A stretch of DNA of 64,000 nt from Diplolepis rosae (lineage: Eukaryota > Arthropoda > Insecta > Hymenoptera > Diplolepididae): the NCBI GenBank assembly GCA_030998225.1, contig JAPYXD010000698.1:10271001-10335000 (forward strand). Reading direction: 5' to 3'. Under the pieces are notes generated by a model, which saw only the letters and a list, made by a program, of their open reading frames with translations, ran no database searches and had not been told where the DNA came from. Position numbers and translations under genes: made by a program. Each line of letters opens with the position of its first letter. Positions within the stretch are counted from its first letter, which is position 1. Below, one piece after another: positions 55,317 to 64,000 of the stretch.

Positions 55317-57819
55317 CATCAATCGGATTTAAAATTTAGTAATTTAACTTGAAAAGAAAATCATGTAGAATTTAATTCGAATTTTGGAAATATTTAAAGA
55401 AAAACCGATTAAGGATGGATTGGAGAAAATTAAGAAATATAAAGATTTATGAAGGTGAACAAAAACCTTAATAAATGCAAGAGAATGTCATGGAATATAA
55501 CTACAGCTACAAACCGCGATTTTTAAACAGGCGAACTACACTCGTCAAACCACGCACTGTCCATCTTTTCAGTGACAAGTGCAATGCGTCAAAAAAGGCC
55601 AATGGGTTAAACCAATTTCCCACACACTTAATCAAAAATCCACTTACTGTTTAAATTATTTTATTGCAACAGATAAATCTAGCAAAATTCTGTTCCTGAA
55701 AAATATTCAAGCATATTCAATATTTTATGCAGTAAGAAAGTTTTGTAATTTTATTCTATTCCATTAACAATAAACGAAATTACAGCAAAATATGAATAAA
55801 AAATTGTAAATTAAAAAAAATATTTTGATAATATCCTGCTACTTTCGTAGCTTTAAAATCTCAGAGCGTTTTCAACAATGAAGGACTTACGTGAGTGTTA
55901 CACACAGAATAGCAAAGTGCTTTACTGGCAACAGGGGAAAGGGATTGAACACGATCTAGAAGAAGTTGGGATGGGGGTTAAGGGGGATAAAAAGGTAGAG
56001 GGGGTGGGGTTTTTTCCGCGCGCCTTTCCCCGAAGATCTTTTACGCTTCTGCAGAAACTCGATACCCTCGTCAGCCATTAAGCCAACGTTGTGCGTCAGA
56101 AAGAAATGGTATGTATAGGGAGAAACGCGATGGGAATGACGGCATTGATAGCCCGGGGAATAGGGGGAAGGGGGCAATATTCGATCCTTTCATCTTCTTG
56201 CAAACCTCATGCAATTAACGAAGTAAATTCATCGAAAGAACGCGAAACAGAAAATTGAAGAGGCGCAAGTGGGATGCAATAATTTTATGAGTATTTCATG
56301 AAAATTTACAAAATGACTAGTCTCTGGAATTCAACAACTGCAATTACATACACTGAGATCATTTTTTTTGTTGGATGCAGTAACTTTACCGAAACAAATA
56401 TATTCTATGTTTATACGAAAAGTTTAACTTTATTGTACGTTCAAACAAATTGTTTTCTCAGTTCATGATTACTTTTTAATTTATAATTATTATTTTTTGT
56501 TCTTTGGCCTTTAGCTTTGCAATTTCCGCAAAAATGAGTGGGAATTCATAAAAAAGGGGTCCAGAAATCTGTTCTCGAAAAACCTACAAAACTGGGAATG
56601 ACAGAGCAGAATTGGAGACGTATCGAGCCTTGGGGCAACGAAAATGCGTCGAAAGACACTATTAGAGGGACGAAAGTCGAACAGAATGAAAGACAGTAAA
56701 AGGGGAGTGAGTTTCTGGCGACTCCCATATAATTGACATTTCGCGAGAAGTCCGAGTATCTTCTTCGTCTAGAGTCTAGACAGCGATAATCGTTACAAAA
56801 GGATAAACTCATATCCAGGTAAAAGCGCCGTTTAGTCGCGATGTGCTTGTGAAAACGAGCCCTAAAGAACGAAGATGAACGTTCGAAAGTCCAAGACACC
56901 GACAGGGAATAATTAAATTCATTAATCGCGGCCTTGATGGGCGTTGATGGCTTAATTATCAGTAGCCAGCGCACTAATTTTTCATAATGAACTCGAAGAA
57001 CCGGTCTTGATGAAAAAACAAGGTTGACTCTATCTCAAGGGATACATTTTTTTATAACTAATTACCCCTTCATTTAAAAAACACTATTTGGATTAATTTA
57101 AGTAAAAAAACTCTTATCTGACATTTTTAATGATGTGGGTCTAAATGACCCGTATGGATAAATTTGATCGGTGCCTGAAGCAAGTGACCACAATGGTGGT
57201 TCTATCGCGATTTCGTTCATCAGCAGCCATGAGGGTTGATGGGAGTATAATAAAAAAAAGCTCTGCGGGAGCTTGATAAGCCGGAGGGTATTTCACACTC
57301 GGACAACCCTTGTATCGTCGAGGGTGGTAATGTAGCGTTATTTAACTCGGTTACTAACTCTCTCTGACTCGTTTCTTCATCGCAAGAAACGCAAAAAACG
57401 GGGGTGCTCGTCGTCCCGTGAAAACACAAAGGGGGCGGTGACACGCATAAAACAGCAACCGACCCCATTTAAACTTTCTCATAGACGCCATAGGACTCCA
57501 AGCTCTAAAACTGCAACACTCCTCATTTCTCCTATAGTTTAATTTCATTTATTAGGTTTATAAATTGTTTGCTACTGCGGAGCGTCGCCACCGACCGAGA
57601 CATAAAGTCAGGAGATAATAATAGATTTTCATTACATAAATAGGAGAGCAATTTAAAATACCAAGATAAGATCTAGATGCTCAGGTATTTTTCTATATGC
57701 CATTGATAATCTAGTAATATTTAGTTCCTTTTTCGGCAAAGTGAACAAGTGATTTTGGAAAAGTGGAATTTCGGACAAATAAATACACTAGCGCTCAAAA
57801 ATTTAAGTTCACCTGTTGT
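55317..57819. other. Unique region, no gene called
   Basis: Contains a G-rich patch (55960-56010), a weak CACTGAG...CTCAGT pair (56351-56464), and less AT-rich sequence at 56540-57000 and 57200-57550. Minus-strand frames at 56546-56974 and 57220-57548 are open but overlap out of register and lack splice evidence. Confidence 0.3.
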
Positions 57820-57823
57820 TTAA

Positions 57824-58489
57824 GGTAGTTGAACCACGAAAATTAGACCTCAGGCAAAAATAGATAATTTTGCTTTCAAGAATAGCAATATTATTATTGA
57901 AGCGATATTTTGGAAGAGAAAAAATCAATTTTCATGAAAAAAATTTGAAATACAGAAAAATAATTTTATTAATAAATTTTATTTTTGACCCAACTTTTCT
58001 TCTTATCGCTTCATACCAAATTTTAAATAATGATGCGATTCTAATAAATCACGGATCATTTTTTCAAAAAAATGATTATCTACAACTTAACCGTTTCCAA
58101 TTTTCTAAAATGAATAATTTATTACCAAATTCAGCAGTTTGTTACTAAGAATTTTGTTTTGAAAAATTGATTTTTAATGGTTTCAGCCATTAAAGAATTT
58201 ATTTTTAAAAATCAGAAACGGTGAAGTTGTGGGAAATCTTTTCTTTAAAAAATGATCCATGATTTATTAGAATCGCATAATTTTTTAAAATTTGGTAAGA
58301 AGCGATAAGAAAAAAAGAGCGGTCAACAATAAAATTTATTGATAAAATTATTTTTCTCTGTTTCAAATTTTTTTCATGTAAAATAATCTTTAATCTTTCA
58401 AAATAGCCCTTCAATAATAATATTGCTATTGTTGAAAGCAAAATTATCTATTTTTGCCTGAGGTCTAATTTTCGTGGATGAAAACTACC
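57824..58489. mobile_element. R2 foldback MITE flanked by TTAA (R2-6)
   Basis: TTAA (57820-57823) then GGTAGTTGAACCACGAAAA; the right end TTTTCGTGGATGAAAACTACC is followed by TTAA (58490-58493). The arms of about 300 bp are inverted copies of each other. Confidence 0.85.
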
Positions 58490-58514
58490 TTAAGCCATCT
58501 TCGAAGTGTCCTTA

Positions 58515-59150
58515 TTTTAATAAAAACAAGTTAAACATTTTTTTCGATAATGGCATGAATGTTAATTTTATAAGAATATATTACAAAAAATGTCAAATTC
58601 GCATCTTTTTTTTAGAGTATCTTTAGAGTAATCTGCCAACTGGTCAAGAGATTTTTAGAATTTTTTCTTAGATTCTACCATGGGGTCAAACATGATATAA
58701 AATAGTTGTAAATTTGAAAATAAAAACTGTACTCTATACATTATATAAATAAATATAAAATATCAATATTTTTATAAATATTCCTAACTCTTATTAAAAT
58801 ATGATATACATAGATTATAAAAAAATTCTTTTAAGAAACTACACATTTTTTAAATTTTACAACTATTTTGTATCATGTTTTACCCCATGGCAGAATCCAG
58901 GAAAAAATTCTAAAAATATCTTCATCAGTTAAAAAATTACTCTGAAGACTTATCTTTAAAATGAGACCAAAAACTTTGAAAATTTTAAATTATTTAACAC
59001 TTTTGAAAAATATTCAAATTTGACGTTTTTTGTGATATATTTTTGTAAAATTAACATTTTGCCTCCAGCTTCGAATCATTAGATGCAAAATTGTATTAAT
59101 ATTCCTGTTATTATTGAAAAAAGATGTTAACTTATTTTTATGAAATATAG
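58515..59150. repeat. Long foldback, unclassified
   Basis: ACCATGGGGTCAAACATGAT near 58680 is inverted as ATCATGTTTTACCCCATGG near 58890, and the pairing extends outward past GAGTAATCTG/ATTACTC to an AAACAAGTTAAACATTTTTT side against a GATGTTAACTTATTTTTATG side. The centre (58750-58820) is AT-rich. No clear duplication at the ends. Confidence 0.65.
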
Positions 59151-59180
59151 TACTTTCCAATTTAGAAATCTTCTCATTCA

Positions 59181-59482
59181 CACAGAAAAAAGATCAGTAA
59201 AATTTACAGGAAGTTCGGTACTTATTTGGACAACATGACTTTTTAGTAAATTTTACAAGAAGTTGAGTTCAATGAACAGATTTTCTGTACAATTCACTTA
59301 GCGTACAGTACAATCAACTTAACTCGGATTTTTTCGTATTCAGTAGATTTTACTGGACGCTGAGTGAAACGTACAGAAAATCTGTTAATTGAACTCAACT
59401 TCTGGTAAAATTGACTGAAAGGTCATCTTGTCCAAATAAGTACCGAACTTCCAGTAAATTTTACTGATCTTTTCTCTGCGTG
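59181..59482. mobile_element. Foldback MITE with CACAGAAAAAAGATC ends
   Basis: CACAGAAAAAAGATCAGTAA is inverted as TTACTGATCTTTTCTCTGCGTG. Inner words GAAGTTCGGTACTTATTTGG and its inverse, and CAGATTTTCTGTAC and its inverse, show that the arms pair nearly to the centre. Confidence 0.75.
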
Positions 59483-59587
59483 TTGATTAATTCGATTTAA
59501 CGATTCTTTTATCATAGATTCTTTCATCAGTGATCTCAACAATAAACGTGCAATTAAAACATAACTAAGATCTAAAATTTCAATTAA

Positions 59588-59700
59588 TAAAATGGTACGT
59601 TGTTAGAAAAATTGGCTTTAGGGTCCAAAAATGATTGAGTCGATTTATTTTTCCAACAACGTACCATTTTATTAATATTGAGGGTCAATACAACTTACAC
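59588..59700. mobile_element. Penelope-like end fragment in a hairpin (P5)
   Basis: TTGGCTTTAGGGTCC and, further on, TATTGAGGGTCAATACAA match the two end motifs of P1 and P2. ATGGTACGTTGTTAGAAAAA and an inverted CCAACAACGTACCAT bracket it. The hammerhead-like core is missing. Confidence 0.45.
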
Positions 59701-60530
59701 AACTTTTAATTATTTCAATTCATACTAGACTAAAATATAAAATCTAAACTCGAGCCCCACAGCTGAACAAAAAATCAGTTGATTTCAAGGAAAATCAGTA
59801 TATCAGTAACCAGTCAAAAGTAAACAGATCTCCGATAAATCAATAGAAATGGCAACTCTGCTACTGCCCTAAAATATCAGAAAATCTTAGAAAATAAAAA
59901 ATAACGTCTAAATTTAACAATGTAGCCTTATATATTGGAAGATGAGTTTTTGATCTTAATTCTTGAATGATGGAAAGGGAAGCTCATGAGGTAACACGTG
60001 CAGCTTGGCAATATCTGGTGATACGTTAAGGAAGTCGCATAAATCGGGGTCAGTATAGCGTGAAAATAGAATGTAAAGCGTTCGCAGAGCCCTCGGGCCT
60101 CGAAGGTTGAAGGCCCGAGGTCGACTTTCCACGGGGGTGGTTTGACGTGTATGACGTGCTGGACACGTGACCCGACTACCAAGCTAACAATCACTGCCCT
60201 GCACTACGCCGGACGAATTTTAAATATGGGATATTCAAATAATCTCGCCACTACAATTCCCTATGGTCTGCACAGCTTCCATCTTCTCAAATGCAGACGA
60301 ATATTTTTCACAAAAAAGCTTTTATGTCAACAGCAAAGAATTCGAGAAATGCTACGTATGAAAAATCAAATAAAATATTAATAAAAAGAATATATGTTAC
60401 TTCTAGGGGGACTTTTGCGATTTTCGGATCTATTTATTAGAACCTGTTAATGAAACATTTAGCTATAGAGAATTAGAGTAGATCTAAAGTTGTTAGATTT
60501 ATATAAAATGAGTTTAACAATGTGTCGAAA
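59701..60530. other. Unique stretch with a GC-rich hairpin
   Basis: 60091-60120 forms a perfect 10-bp stem (CCTCGGGCCT with AGGCCCGAGG) around a 10-nt loop, within a less AT-rich patch (60000-60290) that also holds two CACGTG motifs. No splice-supported exon was found. Confidence 0.35.
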
Positions 60531-60539
60531 ACTAGGATT

Positions 60540-60780
60540 TTAGCATTCTTGACATGGTCAGCTTGCAGGGCCACGACGTCATACATCACTGCCAGCTGAA
60601 CGAGGGTGCCAATGCCAAATGGACCCAGAGTGCCAGTCTCGATCTCCCTCGCGGAAACGCCCTTCTTTATATGCATGGCTTCATTTCCTTATCGGAAGTT
60701 CAAGGTGGAAAACATCCGCAGTGGCCCACCGCCATCTTTTTTAATTATCTACGCTCAATTTTGCTTTAACTTGACCATTT
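60540..60780. other. Island open on both strands with coding-like third positions
   Basis: The minus strand reads KKGVSAREIETGTLGPFGIG and continues through TLVQLAVMYDVVALQADH. The plus strand reads GHDVIHHCQLNEGANAKWTQ and on through SLDLPRGNALLYMHGF. Third positions are GC-rich in both. An AAGATGGCGG motif lies upstream of the minus frame (near 60735). No clear acceptor or donor fixes either, and neither protein is recognised. It could be an exon, a retro-pseudogene or a conserved regulatory element. Confidence 0.3.
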
Positions 60781-60831
60781 TTAAACTTATTTTTCAAAGT
60801 TCTAGAGAAAGCTGAGTTAAATGCATATCTT

Positions 60832-61125
60832 CACGGAGAAAAATAGATAATAAACCGCAATATCTTGATATTAGCAGATAATATATTTGCGATTTAACTA
60901 TGGGACAGCCATCTAGATATTAAAACAGAGCATTTACAGATATTAAAAAAAAGATGCTTATTCGCAATATCTAAGATACTAAACTAAACAACCCAATATT
61001 TTAATTTGAAATAACTCAGATGTTAAACTGAAATACGCTAGATATCGGGACATAGTATTTAAGATAATAAACTGTAATATCTTAGATAGGTTTTAATGAC
61101 AATTACTAGTGCTCTTTCTCTGTAT
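60832..61125. mobile_element. Foldback with CACGGAGAAAA/CTCTGTA ends
   Basis: CACGGAGAAAAATAGATAAT on the left is loosely inverted as a TTTCTCTGTA end. The interior repeats GATATT and AATATCT words and contains CTATGGGACAGCCATCT, also found in the next element. Confidence 0.5.
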
Positions 61126-61733
61126 GTACATATGTCGAAAGTCAAAGGCAAGGCAACCTGTTGATAATTGGAGATTATAAAAACGTTCAAAATAATTGTA
61201 AACATTTGTAATCTATTACGAATTCCAGTAAGCAAATTCCGATTCGAAGTTGTATTTGAAAATGGCTATATAGAGAACGTGTTATTGAGAGGTTAGAAAA
61301 TTCATTTCAAAGATTGAAGGTATAAGAATGACATATTTATATAGATAGATAGATAACTACTACTGATTTCAATACTGGTAATTTGAAATTTCTTTAAAAA
61401 TGACACTTCAAAATTTCATATAGACACAACATTTTTAATTCAGTGTCGAAACCTTGAACCACGCGACCAGAAAAGCTATGGGCGAGCGCGAAAGACAAAT
61501 TATATGAAATTCAAAGACTCTGATCACGTAACTTTTCCTCGGGTACGTGCACGCTACTGTTTGTAACATCTTAGATATTAAAGTTTAATATCTAATGTTG
61601 TAAATTTCGAATATAATCTGTTATTGTTCATTAATATCTCGTATATTTAAGAGAATATACTAGATATTATGTAGTATAATCTAGATTATATGAGGTAATA
61701 TCCAACTTTCTACACAGAGAAAAATAGCATCTG
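61126..61733. other. Gene-free stretch
   Basis: AT-rich with further ATATCTAG-like words from about 61560. No exon recognised. Confidence 0.35.
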
Positions 61734-61952
61734 CACAGAGAAAAGTGGATGTTCAGAATTAACATCTAGATGTTTAACTATGGGACAGCCATCTTATATA
61801 TTCAGTTGTAATATCTAGATATTCAGCTGTAATATCTAAGATGTTAAAATATGCAGAGATTAATATCTTAGATATTACAGTTGAACATCTAGATAATACA
61901 ATTGAACATATAAGATGGCTGTCCCATAGTTGAACATCCATTTTTCTCTGTG
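61734..61952. mobile_element. Foldback MITE with CACAGAGAAAA ends
   Basis: CACAGAGAAAAGTGGATGTTC is inverted as GAACATCCATTTTTCTCTGTG. AACTATGGGACAGCCATCTT is inverted as AAGATGGCTGTCCCATAGTT. Nearly the entire element folds on itself. A second CACAGAGAAAA lies just outside at 61713. Confidence 0.75.
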
Positions 61953-62652
61953 TGGTCATAATGACTAGGAATAATGTAGTTGGAAATAAAAAAGTGACTG
62001 TAACGAGGGAGACTTGTTGTCGCTACTTGACCCATGGCTACAGTAACATGATTTGTAGCCATGGTAGCCATATTCTCAATACCTGGTCGTGGCGACTAGT
62101 TGACATCGTTGAAATTGTCCTTAACTCTTAAACCTAGCTACTATGTGAACTTGAAACATTGAGTTGTCATAGCTAGAATAACGTAGTCGCTATAACCAGT
62201 GTAGCAAACTTCACACTCGTTGAATTCGCTGTGTATTGTTTCGAGTAATGCATATTATTTTTCATAGCAACTGATAGCAACTTTTTTGAGAATTTGATTT
62301 GATGTGTCGAGCGGCTCGAAACTGTTATTTTAAATCCTACTACTTTTAAAGTTTCAACCCGCTCTACAGATGCCGACAAACAGATTTTCAAAAGAGGTGC
62401 TATGAAAAATACAAAGTTCCACGTAGTGATTTGATGCATTTGATTTTACATAACTTTATAGTTGACACTTACATATAGTGACTGTGACAACATTACATAG
62501 TCGCTGTGACTACATTACTTAGTCACTGCGAACACTTTTAGTACCTACATTGACGGGCCAACCATTGCTTGAATTCAACGACAACAAGTAGTTAAGGACA
62601 TTTTCAACTACATATATCACGTCACTATGCCCAGGATTTTTTCTCAGTGTAG
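61953..62652. repeat. Diffuse repeat with TAGTCGC/GTGACT words and CTCAGTG end
   Basis: Multiple copies of GTAGTCGCTRTRAC-like and CATAGTGAC-like words occur in both orientations. AGTTGACATCGTTGAAATTG is roughly inverted as a CATTTTCAACTAC segment near 62600, and TTTTTTCTCAGTG ends it. It looks like an old foldback with CACTGAG ends; the left limit is unclear. Confidence 0.4.
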
Positions 62653-64000
62653 TATCTAATTTTTAGTATCTATTTTTCTCCGTGTTGATAAAATCATCTC
62701 CATAAATAATTTCTGGCAAAATGATATCTGCCGGTGATTTTGAAAGACATCCTATCAAACAACTCATCACCTTAAAATTTGAAGCATCTGCACTCATCTC
62801 GTGCCGTTATGCCAACATTCTCTACAGCTATGTCCACACATGTTTTCGGGGGCACGTGCCAAGAACACCCGCTCAAATTTACGGGGGTGCTAGTTTCAGA
62901 GAAAATAGAATCGGTTACTGAGTGGTCTAACTGTTCTTCCGATAGGCTGCATCTGCCAGGAGTATTTCCGATATCGAGGTATCCTCATATCTGGAGTTAA
63001 TGATGCCATGTGTCGAAGCGCCCCGCTTTTACCTTTCGTTTTACCTGGCCCTTAATTTCCAGCTTCTCAGCTGACAACTTCCAGGCACGAGTCTCATATC
63101 GATGAGGATTTTCTTTGTCCAGAACTGCCTCCGAATCTGGACACTCCCAGAGGCACTAAATCAAGTCGAAGATATTTTCTATTCGATCACGAAAAGGTCA
63201 AGATTTCACGGGCAGCTGTTTTTCGAACCAAGGCACTGAATATTTTAGACATCACATTTCAAGATTCGTTTTCGAATTTATGGCTCTCAAGAGAGAAAAA
63301 TATAGCTTTACTTCGAAGCTAAAGGACTTTTTCCCGTGGTTGGCGCCATTTTGTAAACTCGCGGTTTGATTAACATCACGAAGGGTGGGGACAGGAACCC
63401 CAAACCATGAACGTAACCAGCGGACTTGCCAGAGGGAGAAATGGGTTCTAAACTGGTGGAAAGGGTTGAAGTCACAAGAAGCACATATTGTACCAAAGAA
63501 GAGCTTACACAGAATTCATATTTGTATCCTTCAGGTATAAATGTATATGTTAGCTAGAAGAAGAGTGGCCACGTGCCTCTGGCGGCACGCGACCAACCTA
63601 ACGGTTTTATGATTTTACCCTACATCGGTCTAAAACCACTCCACCCCTTCTCACCCTTGCCTACGGATCAAAACATACGAGGAGACACTGTTATTCTATT
63701 GGCTCTGATCCCCTCGCTCTCTCCCAATCCTTCGTTACATCCATCCTTGCCACGATCTACCTTTACGATTACCTTACGATTTACCTTCCAAATTTATCCA
63801 ACGAAAATCCAATAAATATTCCCTTGCGAAACTTGAATGAGAAAAATAATAAAATCGCTTTTGTTTCAACAACTTGGGCTTTTTTGCTACAATTTTGGGG
63901 AAATGGATCGCGCCCTGAAATTAAATCGGTGAATCACAGCCTTAACGAATCGATTTGGAAAAAAAAGCATTCCACGTAAACCAGGACTGAATATAAGGCG
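62653..64000. other. Unique, less AT-rich region at the right edge, no gene called
   Basis: 62700-63060 and 63330-63800 have mixed composition, and short frames occur on both strands. TTGGCGCCATTTTG near 63340 resembles a promoter-proximal motif. No exon with matching splice sites was identified. Confidence 0.3.

Overview
The window looks like a nuclear genome segment from an arthropod, most likely an insect and possibly hymenopteran. The evidence is a very AT-rich background, GT-AG splice signals around short isolated exons, no prokaryotic operon structure, and dense non-autonomous transposons, many with long foldback structure. No marker fixes the species, so the taxonomic call is inference.

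Coding content is minimal. At the left edge two consecutive + strand exons (199-420 and 606-667) splice in frame to a stop codon and are followed by a poly(A) signal at 891. Weaker candidates on the same strand are a microexon (12090-12141), a coiled-coil terminal exon or pseudogene (9942-10075, with a second open segment to 10129) and a small exon (41433-41489). Several junctions are in phase 1, so these pieces could be alternative parts of one long-intron gene, but this is unproven. No protein family was recognised. Most of the window reads as intron or intergenic DNA.

The rest is a layered transposon landscape. (1) Elements flanked by TTAA on both sides: foldback family R2 (15.3, 16.8, 28.6, 29.2, 43.8 and 57.8 kb), family R4 (3.2, 6.9, 7.9 and 10.5 kb) and a GGGG/CCCC-ended group R9 (7.2, 34.1, 36.0, 39.4 and 39.8 kb). 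Several stand edge to edge sharing one TTAA. (2) A family built from AATCAGTGAAA-like modules with CTCTCTAAA termini (A and B copies), inserted with 2-bp target duplications. One copy sits in one unit of a tandem repeat whose other unit is the empty site. (3) Penelope-like elements whose arms carry a hammerhead-ribozyme-like core; one 1.48-kb copy (49915-51394) has inverted arms, a 15-bp target duplication and an empty site at 54.4 kb. (4) A hAT MITE with an 8-bp target duplication, tRNA-derived SINE fragments, many foldbacks with CACNGAGAAA-like ends, a TIR element present as a dimer and a monomer (31.1-32.1 and 48.0-48.6 kb), a segmental or satellite duplication (49.5-54.5 kb) and local tandem repeats.

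Unique, less AT-rich islands near 11.5-12.5, 14.05-14.3, 22.1-22.5, 24.7-24.95, 30.15-30.5, 60.0-60.75 and 62.7-63.5 kb are the best places to look for regulatory elements or missed exons. The most notable signals are the hammerhead-like core with compensatory stem changes, the TTAA-sharing arrays, and the non-TA 2-bp duplications of the CTCTCTAAA family.
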